The notes under the pieces: generated by a model
What the model was told of the DNA's origin: nothing
What the model saw: the letters and a program-made list of their open reading frames with translations, nothing else
The model's database searches: none
In this document: piece after piece, positions 34,053 through 43,693 of the stretch
Layout: each line of letters begins with the position of its first letter
How positions within the stretch are numbered: the first letter of the stretch is position 1
From: Prevotella sp.
GTDB lineage: Bacteria; Bacteroidota; Bacteroidia; Bacteroidales; Bacteroidaceae
NCBI GenBank assembly: GCA_017417465.1
Contig: JAFPZD010000263.1
Coordinates: forward strand, 29,005 to 93,004
DNA length: 64,000 nucleotides
Reading direction: 5' to 3'
Made by a program: the position numbers and the translations under genes

Positions 34053-35390
34053 TCAGACGATACCTTGTGCCATCATGGCCTTGGCAACCTTGATGAAGCC
34101 AGCGATGTTTGCGCCCTTGACGTAGTTGATGTAGCCGTCGGGTTGCGTGCCATACTTGACGCAGTTCTCATGGATGTCGTTCATGATGCGCTTCAGGTAG
34201 TCGTCGACCTCCTTGGCTGTCCACGACAGGCGCTCAGAGTTCTGGCTCATTTCAAGACCACTGACGCTGACGCCACCGGCATTGCTGGCCTTGCCAGGCG
34301 CATAAAGCAACTTGGCATCCTGGAAGATCTTGATAGCCTCGGGAAGCGACGGCATGTTGGCACCCTCGGCAACGGCGATGACACCATTCTTCACCAGGGC
34401 GGCTGCCTCTTCACCGTTGATCTCGTTCTGCGTAGCACAAGGCAGTGCGATGTCAGCCACCTCGTACCAAGGACGCTTGCCCTCGTGATACTGTGCCGTG
34501 GGGTACTCCTCGACATACTCGCGGATGCGGCCACGCTCAATATTCTTCAGCTCCATGATGAAGTCAAGCTTCTCGCGGTCGATGCCGTCGGGATCGTAGA
34601 TGTAACCGTCGGAGTCGCTCATGGTGAGCACCTTGGCGCCCAGCTGGAGGCACTTCTCGGCAGCATACTGGGCAACGTTGCCGGCACCCGAAATGAGTAC
34701 ACGCTTGCCAGCGAGCTCAATGCCACGGGTAGCCAGCATCGACGTCAGGAAGTAGACGCAGCCGTAACCAGTAGCCTCGGGACGGATGAGCGACCCGCCG
34801 AAAGGAATGCCCTTGCCCGTGAGGACGCCCTGGAACTGGTGGGTGAGCTTCTTGTACTGACCGAACAGGTAGCCTACCTCGCGGCCACCAACGCCGATGT
34901 CACCAGCGGGGACATCCTCGTCAGGACCAATGACGCGATAGAGCTCGTTCATGAAGGCCTGGCAGAAGCGCATCACTTCGGCGTCGCTCTTGCCACGCGG
35001 CGAGAAGTCGCTACCGCCCTTGGCACCGCCCATGGGCAGCGTCGTCAGCGAGTTCTTGAACGTCTGCTCGAAAGCAAGGAACTTCAGGATACCCAGGTTC
35101 ACCGTCTTGTGATAGCGCAAGCCACCCTTGTAGGGGCCAATGGCGTTGTTGTGCTGGATGCGGTAACCCATGTTGGTCTGCACGCGACCCTGATCGTCGG
35201 TCCATGTCACGCGGAATTCCAGCACGCGATCGGGGATACACAGACGCTCAATCAGATTCGACTGCTCGAACTCGGGGTGTTTGTTGTACTCTTCCTCAAT
35301 GGTGGGAAGTACTTGGCTAACGGCCTGAATGTACTCTGGCTCGTTGGGGAACCGTTGCTTTAGGCTCTCTACAATTTGTGTTGCATTCAT
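34053..35390 (-). CDS. gdhA: NADP-type glutamate dehydrogenase
   Basis: A 445-residue hexameric-type GDH that interconverts 2-oxoglutarate plus ammonia and glutamate. Visible signatures are GGLRYHKTVNLGILKFLAFE, the catalytic-lysine region LPMGGAKGGSDFSPRGKSD, the DVPAGDIGVGGREVGYLFGQ stretch, and the dinucleotide site VLISGAGNVAQYAAEKC. The length matches bacterial biosynthetic GDH (about 445), and the sequence type fits NADPH preference, though cofactor choice is inferred. It is monocistronic, with its own promoter and terminator. Confidence 0.95.
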   Translation of the reverse strand: MNATQIVESLKQRFPNEPEYIQAVSQVLPTIEEEYNKHPEFEQSNLIERLCIPDRVLEFRVTWTDDQGRVQTNMGYRIQHNNAIGPYKGGLRYHKTVNLGILKFLAFEQTFKNSLTTLPMGGAKGGSDFSPRGKSDAEVMRFCQAFMNELYRVIGPDEDVPAGDIGVGGREVGYLFGQYKKLTHQFQGVLTGKGIPFGGSLIRPEATGYGCVYFLTSMLATRGIELAGKRVLISGAGNVAQYAAEKCLQLGAKVLTMSDSDGYIYDPDGIDREKLDFIMELKNIERGRIREYVEEYPTAQYHEGKRPWYEVADIALPCATQNEINGEEAAALVKNGVIAVAEGANMPSLPEAIKIFQDAKLLYAPGKASNAGGVSVSGLEMSQNSERLSWTAKEVDDYLKRIMNDIHENCVKYGTQPDGYINYVKGANIAGFIKVAKAMMAQGIV

Positions 35391-35423
35391 AATCTTTTTA
35401 CCTTAAAAGAACAATTTCGGTTA

Positions 35424-35454
35424 CAAAATTACACAAAAACAACAACACGACAAA
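35424..35454 (-). promoter_or_regulatory. gdhA promoter
   Basis: On the minus strand: TTTG (35454-35451), 19 nt, TAATTTTG (35431-35424), 33 nt before the ATG. Confidence 0.7.
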
Positions 35455-35543
35455 ACAAATCGTAACTTTTCTCCGCAAAACGCTAACAAATTGACATACG
35501 TCAAGGCTTTATGTGCTGCCGCTCTTATTTTCGTGGGAATTTA

Positions 35544-35575
35544 TTTGGTTTTTTGCTCGCTTATTCGTACCTTTG
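35544..35575 (+). promoter_or_regulatory. Distal promoter of the HD-domain gene
   Basis: TTTG (35544-35547), 20 nt, TACCTTTG (35568-35575). It lies in a 33-bp direct repeat (35543-35575) whose identical second copy is at 35617-35649. Confidence 0.75.
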
Positions 35576-35617
35576 GGCTACGCCCGAAAGTACTCCCGCT
35601 CGAAAAACCCAAATAAA

Positions 35618-35649
35618 TTTGGTTTTTTGCTCGCTTATTCGTACCTTTG
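35618..35649 (+). promoter_or_regulatory. Proximal promoter of the HD-domain gene
   Basis: Exact second copy of the distal promoter, 74 bp downstream. Its -7 box ends 8 nt before the ATG, so its transcript would be nearly leaderless. Confidence 0.75.
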
Positions 35650-35657
35650 CACCTGCA

Positions 35658-36878
35658 ATGAACGACTCTAAGATTATTAACGACCCCGTGTTCGGATTTA
35701 TCAAGATTCCGCGCGGGCTGCTTTACGACATTGTCAGCCACCCCCTGTTCCAGCGCCTTGGGCGCATCAACCAGCTCGGGTTGGCATCCGTAGTCTATCC
35801 CGGCGCACGCCACACGCGCTTTCAGCACTCACTGGGCGCCTTCCACCTGATGAGCGAGGCCATCCTCTCGCTACAGCAGAAGGGGCAGTTCATCTTCGAC
35901 AGCGAGGCCGAAGCCGTTCAGGCAGCCATCCTGATGCATGACATCGGTCATGGCCCTTTCTCGCATGTGCTTGAGAACACGCTCATCAGCGGCATCTCTC
36001 ACGAGGACATCTCGCTGATGATGATGGAGCAGATCAACCGTGACCTGGGCGGACAGCTTAACCTCGCCATTGCCATCTACCGCGACCAATACCCTAAGCG
36101 CTTCCTCCATCAGCTCATCGCGAGCCAGCTGGACATGGACCGTCTGGACTATCTGCGGCGCGACTCCTTCTTCACCGGCGTTACCGAGGGCAACATCGGC
36201 TCAGCACGCATCATCAAGATGCTGAACGTCGTCGACGACCGCCTTGTGGTCGAGCAGAAAGGCATCTACTCGCTCGAGAACTACCTGACGACGCGACGCC
36301 TGATGTACTGGCAGGTGTACCTACACAAGACGGCTGTCGGCTACGAGAAGATATTAGTAAATATGCTCATGCGCGCGAAGGAGCTGGCACGACGCTGTGA
36401 GCCTATTGACGCTTCACCGGCACTGGCTTACTTCATCTGCAACGATGTCGACCGTCAGTGGTTCGCCACCCACCCGGAAGCCCTGAAGATGTACGGTGAA
36501 CTCGACGACAGTGACATCTGGAGTGCCATGAAAGGCTGGAAGCACAACCCTGACCGCATTCTCTCGACACTGGCCACCAACATGCTTGACCGCCGGCTGT
36601 TCCGCGTTGAGGTTCACGAGACGCCCGTGCCACAGGAGCGCATCGACGAACTGCTGACGCAGATTGCCGCCGCCTTCAACATTCCCCAAAGTGACGCCCA
36701 CTACCTGATGAGCTTGAACACCATCCAGAAAGACATGTATTCTACCGACGACGACTCCATCGACATTCTCCTGAAGGATGGCACCATCCGTCCCATCGCC
36801 GACGTCTCCGAGATTCTTAATGTTGAGTTGCTCTCGAAGAAAGTGCGTAAGTACTATCTCTGCTATCAGCGGGTGTAA
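35658..36878 (+). CDS. HD-domain phosphohydrolase, dGTPase-like (COG1078)
   Basis: A 406-residue metal-dependent phosphohydrolase. The HD signature is split as usual: ARHTRFQHSLGAFHLM supplies the first His, MHDIGHGPFSHVLEN the HD pair, and SQLDMDRLDYLRRDSFFTGV the distal Asp. Relatives hydrolyse dNTPs or other nucleotides; substrate is not shown. I start at ATG 35658 (MNDSKIINDPVFGFIKIPRG). A longer frame from 35511 is rejected because it would translate through both promoters. Confidence 0.85.
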   Translation: MNDSKIINDPVFGFIKIPRGLLYDIVSHPLFQRLGRINQLGLASVVYPGARHTRFQHSLGAFHLMSEAILSLQQKGQFIFDSEAEAVQAAILMHDIGHGPFSHVLENTLISGISHEDISLMMMEQINRDLGGQLNLAIAIYRDQYPKRFLHQLIASQLDMDRLDYLRRDSFFTGVTEGNIGSARIIKMLNVVDDRLVVEQKGIYSLENYLTTRRLMYWQVYLHKTAVGYEKILVNMLMRAKELARRCEPIDASPALAYFICNDVDRQWFATHPEALKMYGELDDSDIWSAMKGWKHNPDRILSTLATNMLDRRLFRVEVHETPVPQERIDELLTQIAAAFNIPQSDAHYLMSLNTIQKDMYSTDDDSIDILLKDGTIRPIADVSEILNVELLSKKVRKYYLCYQRV

Positions 36879-36908
36879 ACTGAATGGATTTGAGATTTGA
36901 GTGACAAA

Positions 36909-39332
36909 TCAGTTGAAGAAGTTCCAGGAGACGCCGAGGTGCAGGGTTGAGCGGTTAAGGGGGTAGTGGGGCGTGAGGAACGTCATACGGTCAAAGTTGT
37001 TGGCCGTAGCATTCGAGAGCATGATGAAGAAGCGGGCATGCTTCAGGTGCAGGTTGGCGTAGGCGTCGACGAAGGGGAAGTTGCCCAGCTCCATGCGTGC
37101 CGTCTCGTTCTCCTGTACGGCAAAGCGGTTGAGGTGCGGCAGGAAGTCGGGGGCCTTGTACTTCGAGAACCATGTGGCGGCCGCTCCTAACTCGACACGT
37201 AGCACGTGTGCGACCATAAATTCGAGGTATAGGTTCGAGAAGACGTTCAGCTCAGGCAATGGCAGCACGTCAGTGTTGCTACAGTTCTGCCACGTGACGA
37301 TGTTGTCCCAATGGAGTGGGCCAAGGCGCAGGCGCTGGTCGAGCTGTGCCGTGAGGATGCTGACGTTACCGTCGTGCTGGCGAACGGCAGCCGTCAGTCC
37401 TGAACGTATCAGGTCGGCTGAATTATCCACGGTTCCATCGTCGTTCAACGTGGGGCTTAGTTTGTAATCCATACCCAGGTAGGTGTAGTTCTGGATCTCC
37501 TCGATGGCCACACGCAGACGGGTGTTCGTCTTCTCGTAGCTGAAGATACCCTCAACGCGCGAGCGGGTCTCCTTACTGAGGTCGTTGTCCCACCAGAAGT
37601 GCTTCGAGTGGTAGCGCCGCTCTACGAACGAGGGGTTCAGACGGTAGAAGTAGGCCTTGGCGGCCAGGCGGACGGTGTCGCCGAAGAGCGGGAAGTTAAG
37701 GTCGGCTTGTGCGTCGACCTTCAGCTGTCCGGCGTCCTCACCGGCTAGCCACGTCTCGGCCAGCAGGTTGTAGTGCAGCATGGTGCCCTGCGTGCGTTGC
37801 AGTTGTCCGCCGATGCTGACGCTGTGTTCCGACCACCGTCCCAGGCGTGCCGTCTTCGTTTCTGTGGTAGTGCCCGTCTGCTCGTCGGTGACAGTTATCA
37901 GTTCGGGCATCTCGTAGCGCCGCAGGTCGTGAGCCGCAAAGGCTTTCAGTCCCGCCGGCACATATTTGTTGAAGCCTTCAAGGAGGGCGATGGCAACGGT
38001 GTTGCGCACGTTGAGCAGCCGTGTGTTGTCGTAGATGGAGTCGGTGCCATAGCCTTTCCAGCTGTCGTTGAAGTAGGTGTTGGCATAATAGTCCTCGGGC
38101 GACCAGTAAGCCAGGTAAGTGCGGTCGTAGCGTCCCACATCGAGGGTGTGGATAAAGCTGGTGACGGGTACGAACTCACGCTTCATCGTGGCCTCGATGG
38201 AATCCTCGAGGGCTTTGGCGGCCATGAGCGAGTCGGCCTGTGCTTTCGAGTCCACGCGGATGCGGGTGGTGTCGGCCAGCAGCGAGTCGGTGGTCACCAC
38301 GGGTGCGTCGCCCATCACCTGCGCATCTTCGGGGCGCCCTTGCGGTGCTGCCACTTCGGCATTGTCAGGACGTCCTTGCGGTGCCCTGTCCCTGCCGCGT
38401 CGGTCTTCGTCATCGTCGCCACTCTCGCGTGCCTCTTTTTCGGCTGCTGCCTGCTTGGCAAACTGGCGTGCCTTCAGCTCTTCCTCAGTCATGGGCACCT
38501 TGCGGTAGAAGCCCAGTGCATAGCGGTGGGTAAGGAAGAGCCGCTGGTTGTCGTTGCGGTTCCAGTTGCGGTCGAGCACGGTAGGTATCTCGTTGTCAGA
38601 GAAGCTCTCCGTATAGAGCTCGGGGTGGGTGACGTAGTTGTCGTTGGTGATGCCGCCGTTCTCAGCCGTCTTCTGGTGATGGGTCGAGAAGAGGGCGTGC
38701 ATCTGGTAGTGGTCGCCCAGGTAGGATGTGTAGAATGTGGCCCCAAAGTGGCTGGCGTTCTGGTTCTGGTAGAAGCCCCGGGCGTAGAGGTAGTTCAAGT
38801 CGAATCCCAAGCCTGTACGCTTGTCGGCATTGACGGCAAAGCGTGCGTCGACATGGTCTTCGCCATACTGACCGCTGGCCTTGTCGTAGGTCAGGTTGGT
38901 GATGGGCGAGTAAGTATTGGTGAAGTGCCACTCGTCGGGCTGTCGCAACACTTGGTCGTAAGTGTCGGTAAAGTAAAAGTTGCCTTGTGCAGGACGGTCG
39001 GCGAAGATGCGGCTGAGGCGTGCGGTATAGTTCGACCCTACAGTGTTGTACTGCAGGTTGCGCCCCGTGCCAATGGTGGTTTGCGGAAAGAGGTGGGGCA
39101 TGGTGTCGATTTCGGCTTTGGTGATGTCGCCAAACCTGCGGTCGACGGTCCATACGTGTAGTCCGCGTGGCACCTCCTTCTGGCTGTTGGTTGTGTCGTT
39201 TTTTCCGTGAGGATTGAAGGTGTTGCCACGCTGGGTAATATTACCGTCAGCGTCCATGGCATTGAAGTCCTGGGCACTGGCGGGAAAGATGCTAATAAGG
39301 AGTAGAAGCGAAAATGCGAGAAATACCTTCAT
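36909..39332 (-). CDS. Putative porin (Porin_10-type outer-membrane barrel)
   Basis: An 807-residue protein with a signal peptide (MKVFLAFSLLLLISIFPASAQ) and long runs of amphipathic beta-strands, ending in the aromatic LHLGVSWNFFN. The N-terminal third (GLHVWTVDRRFGDITKAEID, NYTARLSRIFADRP, GRGLGFDL-like turns) fits the putative porin family common in Bacteroidetes. A charged insert rich in Asp, Arg and Ala (about 320-365) looks like an external or periplasmic loop. The start ATG 39332 overlaps the stop of the small membrane protein gene as ATGA. Transported substrate is unknown. Confidence 0.8.
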   Translation of the reverse strand: MKVFLAFSLLLLISIFPASAQDFNAMDADGNITQRGNTFNPHGKNDTTNSQKEVPRGLHVWTVDRRFGDITKAEIDTMPHLFPQTTIGTGRNLQYNTVGSNYTARLSRIFADRPAQGNFYFTDTYDQVLRQPDEWHFTNTYSPITNLTYDKASGQYGEDHVDARFAVNADKRTGLGFDLNYLYARGFYQNQNASHFGATFYTSYLGDHYQMHALFSTHHQKTAENGGITNDNYVTHPELYTESFSDNEIPTVLDRNWNRNDNQRLFLTHRYALGFYRKVPMTEEELKARQFAKQAAAEKEARESGDDDEDRRGRDRAPQGRPDNAEVAAPQGRPEDAQVMGDAPVVTTDSLLADTTRIRVDSKAQADSLMAAKALEDSIEATMKREFVPVTSFIHTLDVGRYDRTYLAYWSPEDYYANTYFNDSWKGYGTDSIYDNTRLLNVRNTVAIALLEGFNKYVPAGLKAFAAHDLRRYEMPELITVTDEQTGTTTETKTARLGRWSEHSVSIGGQLQRTQGTMLHYNLLAETWLAGEDAGQLKVDAQADLNFPLFGDTVRLAAKAYFYRLNPSFVERRYHSKHFWWDNDLSKETRSRVEGIFSYEKTNTRLRVAIEEIQNYTYLGMDYKLSPTLNDDGTVDNSADLIRSGLTAAVRQHDGNVSILTAQLDQRLRLGPLHWDNIVTWQNCSNTDVLPLPELNVFSNLYLEFMVAHVLRVELGAAATWFSKYKAPDFLPHLNRFAVQENETARMELGNFPFVDAYANLHLKHARFFIMLSNATANNFDRMTFLTPHYPLNRSTLHLGVSWNFFN

Positions 39333-39577
39333 ATTTTTAGAATCCTGAGTGCCAGCTCTATGAACTTGAACACGGAGGCGCCAATGAGAATGATGGTGGC
39401 CCAATGGTGGCTCCACAAGTAGTAGCAGGCAAGTCCGACCACGGCACCTATGAGGAAGATGACGTTCAGCCAGAAGCGCAGCCGGCGGGTGCGCGACGAG
39501 TCGGTGAAGGGCTCCAGGTTGTGGTGGCGCTTGTGGGGAATGGTGTTGAGGGTGTTGTCAGTATTGTCGGTGCTCAT
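39329..39577 (-). CDS. Small two-helix membrane protein
   Basis: Unrecognised 82-residue protein: a hydrophilic N-terminus (1-32), then two hydrophobic helices (about 33-53, FWLNVIFLIGAVVGLACYYL, and about 57-76), ending LALRILKI. Both ends overlap the neighbouring genes by 4 nt (ATGA), so it is probably translated with the DUF4468 gene upstream and the porin downstream, and may serve the same process. Confidence 0.75.
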   Translation of the reverse strand: MSTDNTDNTLNTIPHKRHHNLEPFTDSSRTRRLRFWLNVIFLIGAVVGLACYYLWSHHWATIILIGASVFKFIELALRILKI

Positions 39578-40194
39578 TGCTGAAGGGCTTTGGTGAAGAG
39601 GTTGAAGAGGTAGTCTTTACGGTCGATGGTCTTCCGGCGGAACTTGCCACTGATACGTGCCAGCTTCGTTCCTCCCTTGCTGAGCCCGTAGTGGTCGGTG
39701 ATCCAGTCCTCTGCACGCATGACGGTGGCATCGCGCTCAGGGTCAGTGATATAGATGATGCGCGTGAGCTTGACGATGGCTTCGCCGTCGCTACAGTCTG
39801 CAATGACGTGATAGTTGAAGATGGTGTAGTCGAGGTTCAGCGGCTTATTCTTGAAAATCAGACGCTCGCGGTAGCTGCCAACGACCTGTCCCTTCTCTGC
39901 ATCGTCGATGACCAGGCGGCTCTGCTCCGTTTGGCTGGCATCCTTGGCGAGGGCTGCCAGCTGCTGGCGCATAATGTCGAACACCTGAGCCCGGCTCTTG
40001 CCAGGGGCTGCGATCTTGGTTTCGAAGACGACGTGGTCGTCGACGACGGGCACTGCCCCTGTCAGGTATTTCTGATCGGGGTTGACTTGCTGGGTCGTGG
40101 TGGCGCTTGCCTGCTCCCATGCGTTGTCTTGAGCTGTGGCTGACAGTGTTGTCAGCGCCAGCATCGAGGTTATCAGTAGTTGTCTCATTGCCAT
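39574..40194 (-). CDS. DUF4468 (TBP-like fold) exported protein
   Basis: A 206-residue protein with a signal peptide (MAMRQLLITSMLALTTLSATA) followed by a DUF4468-type domain (VFETKIAAPGKSRAQVFDIM, LDYTIFNYHVIADCSDGEAI, VKLTRIIYITDPERDATVMR). Function of the domain is not known; it is frequent in Bacteroidales periplasmic proteins. ATG 40194 or 40188 are equally good starts; the frame extends to 40218 but that region is the promoter. First gene of a three-gene unit with the small membrane protein and the porin. Confidence 0.75.
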   Translation of the reverse strand: MAMRQLLITSMLALTTLSATAQDNAWEQASATTTQQVNPDQKYLTGAVPVVDDHVVFETKIAAPGKSRAQVFDIMRQQLAALAKDASQTEQSRLVIDDAEKGQVVGSYRERLIFKNKPLNLDYTIFNYHVIADCSDGEAIVKLTRIIYITDPERDATVMRAEDWITDHYGLSKGGTKLARISGKFRRKTIDRKDYLFNLFTKALQQ

Positions 40195-40215
40195 GCTTTT
40201 GTTATTTTGACTGTG

Positions 40216-40247
40216 CAAAGGTACGACTTTTTTCCCGAACCACCAAA
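40216..40247 (-). promoter_or_regulatory. Promoter of the DUF4468-porin operon
   Basis: On the minus strand: TTTG (40247-40244), 20 nt, TACCTTTG (40223-40216), about 21 nt before ATG 40194. Confidence 0.8.
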
Positions 40248-40303
40248 TCTGCTTTCTTTAATGTCGTGTGAAAGTTTGTGAACGATGGTCAATGGTGTAA
40301 TGA

Positions 40304-42325
40304 TTATTTCAACTCTATCTCTTTCTGCAGACGGATGATTTCGTCGCGGTACTGGGCTGCCTGCAGGAAGTCGAGCTGCTTGGCAGCCTCCTTCATGCGG
40401 CGCGTGGTTTCGGCGATGAGCTTCTCGATCTGCTGACGGGTGAGGTGCTCGACGACGGGGTCGGCAGCGATGTCGAGGGACGTGCGTCCCATGGTGGCAT
40501 TGCGCAGCTCCTTGATATCGGGGCGGTCGTCGTGGCTCAACGCGCTCTGGCTAATATTCTTAACTATCTGTGTAGGAGTGATATGATGCTCTTCGTTATA
40601 GCGAAGCTGCTTGTCTCGACGCCGATTGGTCTCGTCGATGGTTTCCTGCATGGAGCGGGTGATGGTGTCTGCATACATGATGACGCGCCCGTTGACATTG
40701 CGTGCAGCACGACCTGCCGTCTGAACCAGTGAACGGCGTGAGCGGAGGAACCCTTCCTTGTCGGCATCGAGGATGGCAACGAGCGACACCTCGGGCAGGT
40801 CAAGGCCCTCACGCAACAGGTTGACGCCAACGAGGACATCGAACTCGCCTTGTCGTAGTTTTTCGAGAATCTGCACACGCTCGAGCGTTGCCACGTCGCT
40901 GTGGATATAAGCCGTGCGTACACCGTGGTTCAGTAAGAATTCGGACAGCTCCTCGGCCATGCGCTTGGTCAGTGTGGTCACCAGCGTGCGCTCGTGACGT
41001 TCGGTTCGCAGGCGTATCTCCTCAAGGAGGTCGTCGATCTGGTGTTCCGATGGCCGCACCTCAATCTCTGGGTCAAGGAGGCCCGTCGGACGGATGAGCT
41101 GCTCGACGACGACGCCCTCGGCTTCCTGCAATTCAAAATCGGCAGGCGTAGCCGAGACGTAGATGGTTTGTCCCGTCATCTGCTGGAACTCGTCGAAGGT
41201 CAGCGGGCGGTTGTCGAAGGCAGCGGGCAGTCGGAAGGCGTACTCCACAAGATTGGTCTTTCGGGCTCGGTCGCCGCCATACATGGCCCCTATCTGTGGC
41301 ACAGAGACGTGACTCTCGTCGATGACCATCAGGAAGTCGTCAGGGAAGTAGTCCAGCAGACAGTAGGGCCGTTCGCCGGCCTTCCGCCCATCGAAGTAGC
41401 GCGAGTAGTTCTCGATGCCCGAGCAGTGCCCCAGCTCCTTGATCATTTCCATGTCGTACTCAACACGCTCCTTGATGCGCTGAGCCTTCAGGGTGTCGCC
41501 CAGCTCCTCGAAGAAGGCCACCTGCTTCATCAGGTCGTCCTGAATGTCGTGAATGGCGCGGTTGGTCTGCTCCTGGGTGGTCATGAAGAGGTTAGCGGGG
41601 TAGACCTTGTAGTCGGCATAGCGCCCTAAGCGCTGAAGCGTCACTGGGTCGAGCTCCTCGATCTGCTCTATCTCGTCGTCCCAGAAAATAACGCGCAGCA
41701 CCATGTCGTTATAGGCCATGTAGATGTCGACGGTGTCGCCCTTCACACGGAAGTTGCCCCGCTCCAGCGTCAGGTCGTTACGCACATAGAGCGACTGTAC
41801 GAGTTTTCTTAACAGCACGTTGCGGTCGATGTGCTGTCCCTGCTGTAGTGCGATGACGTTATCTGACAATGCATTGGGGCTTCCCATGCCGTAGATACAC
41901 GAAACCGAAGATACAACGATAACGTCTCTTCGTCCTGACAACAAGGCAGATACGGCACTGAGACGCATACGGTCGATTTCCTCGTTGATGTCCAAGTCCT
42001 TCTCTATGTAAGTATCGGTATGGGGCAGGTAAGCTTCTGGCTGGTAGTAGTCATAATAGCTGACATAGTATTCGACGGCATTCTCAGGAAAGAAGCCACG
42101 CATCTCGTCGAAGAGCTGGGCGGCAAGCGTCTTGTTGTGCGAAAGGATGAGCGTCGGGCGCCCGACATTCTGAATGACGTTGGCAATCGTGAACGTCTTT
42201 CCAGAACCAGTCACGCCAAGCAACACCTGCGCACGGTCGCCCCTCAGGACACCCTCCGTGAGCTCCCTGATAGCCTCGGGCTGGTCGCCCGTCGGCTGGT
42301 ACTTTGAGGTCAGTTTGAATTTCAT
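40304..42325 (-). CDS. uvrB: Excinuclease ABC subunit B
   Basis: A 673-residue helicase-like damage-verification subunit of nucleotide excision repair. It contains Walker [11 protein letters not shown], the beta-hairpin region [39 protein letters not shown], helicase motif [20 protein letters not shown] and QTAGRAARN, and the C-terminal UVR motif ([20 protein letters not shown]). Length is standard. The -7 box ends about 8 nt before the ATG, giving a very short leader. Confidence 0.97.
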   Translation of the reverse strand: MKFKLTSKYQPTGDQPEAIRELTEGVLRGDRAQVLLGVTGSGKTFTIANVIQNVGRPTLILSHNKTLAAQLFDEMRGFFPENAVEYYVSYYDYYQPEAYLPHTDTYIEKDLDINEEIDRMRLSAVSALLSGRRDVIVVSSVSCIYGMGSPNALSDNVIALQQGQHIDRNVLLRKLVQSLYVRNDLTLERGNFRVKGDTVDIYMAYNDMVLRVIFWDDEIEQIEELDPVTLQRLGRYADYKVYPANLFMTTQEQTNRAIHDIQDDLMKQVAFFEELGDTLKAQRIKERVEYDMEMIKELGHCSGIENYSRYFDGRKAGERPYCLLDYFPDDFLMVIDESHVSVPQIGAMYGGDRARKTNLVEYAFRLPAAFDNRPLTFDEFQQMTGQTIYVSATPADFELQEAEGVVVEQLIRPTGLLDPEIEVRPSEHQIDDLLEEIRLRTERHERTLVTTLTKRMAEELSEFLLNHGVRTAYIHSDVATLERVQILEKLRQGEFDVLVGVNLLREGLDLPEVSLVAILDADKEGFLRSRRSLVQTAGRAARNVNGRVIMYADTITRSMQETIDETNRRRDKQLRYNEEHHITPTQIVKNISQSALSHDDRPDIKELRNATMGRTSLDIAADPVVEHLTRQQIEKLIAETTRRMKEAAKQLDFLQAAQYRDEIIRLQKEIELK

Positions 42326-42332
42326 TTGGGCT

Positions 42333-42340
42333 GCAAATAT
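42333..42340 (-). promoter_or_regulatory. uvrB -7 box
   Basis: TATATTTG on the minus strand, 7 nt upstream of the start codon; no clear TTTG partner. Confidence 0.5.
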
Positions 42341-42392
42341 AACAATTATCTGTGAAAACTGCGCTGAAAGCGGTTAAAAAATATATAAAAGC

Positions 42393-42423
42393 TTGCGTTT
42401 TCGGGCAAAAATGAGTAATTTTG
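42393..42423 (+). promoter_or_regulatory. bamD promoter
   Basis: TTG (42393-42395), 20 nt, TAATTTTG (42416-42423), 21 nt before the bamD ATG. Probably the promoter of the long gene string up to 49553. Confidence 0.65.
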
Positions 42424-42444
42424 CACGCTAAAATACGCGAACCA

Positions 42445-43269
42445 ATGAAAAAGAGTGTCATTCTGATGGCTTTTGCAGCACTGCTGACCAGCTGTGCGGG
42501 CGAATTCAACAAGGTGTTCAAGAGCACCGACTACGACTATCGGTACGAATATGCCAAGCAGGCATTCGCCGAGGGCAAGTACAGTCGTGCCGTGCCGTTG
42601 CTGCAAGACCTTATCACGATGAAGAAAGGTACCGAGGACGCACAGGAGTCGCTCTACATGCTTGGCATGGCTGAGTATATGACGCGCGACTTCGAGTCGG
42701 CATCGGCCACCTTTAAGAAATATGTGCAGACCTATCCGAAGGGTCTTTTTGCTGAGCATGCCTCTTATTACGTCGGACAGGCACTTTACGAAGGTGCTCC
42801 TGAGCCGCGCCTCGACCAGACGCCAACCATCGGCGCCATCAATGCCTACCAGCAGTTCATGGACCTCTTCCCTGAGTCGCAGCTTCGTGCCAAAGCACAG
42901 GAGCGTCTCTTTGAGCTGCAGGACAAACTGGTGCAGAAGGAGTTGCTGTCAGCACAGCTGTACTATAACCTAGGCGGCTATTTTGGCAACATCAATTCAA
43001 ACAACGAGAGCAACTACATTGCCAGCATTGTCACGGCTCAGAACGCCCTGAAGACTTATCCCTTCTCAAAGTGGCGCGAGGACTTTGCCCTGCTCATCAT
43101 GAAAAGCAAGTTCTATCTGGCCGAGAACTCCAGCCAGGAACGACAGCTGGAGCGCTACCGCGATGCCGAGGACGAGTGCTATGGTTTCCTGAACGAGTAT
43201 CCTGACTCTAAGGACTGCGATCTGGCCCTTCGCTTCATTGCTAAGTGCAAGAAGGCCATTGGCGACTAA
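42445..43269 (+). CDS. bamD: Outer-membrane assembly lipoprotein BamD
   Basis: A 274-residue lipoprotein (signal MKKSVILMAFAALLTSC, lipobox LTSC) made of TPR-like helical repeats: YEYAKQAFAEGKYSRAVPLL, YMLGMAEYMTRDFESASATF, and AINAYQQFMDLFPESQLRAK. BamD is an essential partner of BamA in inserting barrels into the outer membrane. ATG 42445 is used rather than 42421 because the latter falls in the promoter region. rpoZ follows after 54 nt, an order typical of Bacteroidales. Confidence 0.92.
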   Translation: MKKSVILMAFAALLTSCAGEFNKVFKSTDYDYRYEYAKQAFAEGKYSRAVPLLQDLITMKKGTEDAQESLYMLGMAEYMTRDFESASATFKKYVQTYPKGLFAEHASYYVGQALYEGAPEPRLDQTPTIGAINAYQQFMDLFPESQLRAKAQERLFELQDKLVQKELLSAQLYYNLGGYFGNINSNNESNYIASIVTAQNALKTYPFSKWREDFALLIMKSKFYLAENSSQERQLERYRDAEDECYGFLNEYPDSKDCDLALRFIAKCKKAIGD

Positions 43270-43323
43270 ATTGTGTAAAAATAGAAAACATCGTAAAACC
43301 GTTAAATTGTCAAAATAAGAAAG

Positions 43324-43677
43324 ATGGATTACAAGAAATCAAAGGCTCCGGTAAATACCGTGACCCGCAACATCATGGACATGGCTGCCGAGACAGGCAA
43401 CATCTACGAGACAGTAGCTATCATTGCCAAGCGCGCCAACCAGATTTCCGTACAGATCAAGGAAGACCTGTCGAAGAAGTTAGCTGAGTTCGCATCGTAC
43501 AACGACTCCTTAGAGGAGGTGTTCGAGAACCGTGAGCAGATAGAAATCTCGCGCTACTATGAGAAGTTGCCAAAGCCGTCGCTGCTGGCAACCCAGGAGT
43601 TCATCGATGGCAAGGTCTACTGGCGTGACCCCTCAAAGGAGACGCAGCAGCAGAATGTGGAAGTGATGACCCTTTAA
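43324..43677 (+). CDS. rpoZ: RNA polymerase omega subunit (Rpb6 type)
   Basis: A 117-residue protein of the Bacteroidetes omega/Rpb6 family. Expected helical segments are VTRNIMDMAAETGNIYETVA and IIAKRANQISVQIKEDLSKK, after which comes a phylum-specific tail (EQIEISRYYEKLPKPSLLAT). It promotes folding and assembly of the beta' subunit. Position between bamD and the DUF4293 gene is conserved in the order. Confidence 0.9.
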   Translation: MDYKKSKAPVNTVTRNIMDMAAETGNIYETVAIIAKRANQISVQIKEDLSKKLAEFASYNDSLEEVFENREQIEISRYYEKLPKPSLLATQEFIDGKVYWRDPSKETQQQNVEVMTL

Positions 43678-43693
43678 GGCACTGCACTCAGTT

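Noticed and set aside
34065-35363. 432-codon open frame on the + strand opposite gdhA
   Set aside because: Shadow of the highly conserved gdhA on the other strand; no promoter or family pattern.
37773-39161. 462-codon open frame antisense to the porin gene
   Set aside because: No recognisable protein pattern, and the porin frame explains the DNA.
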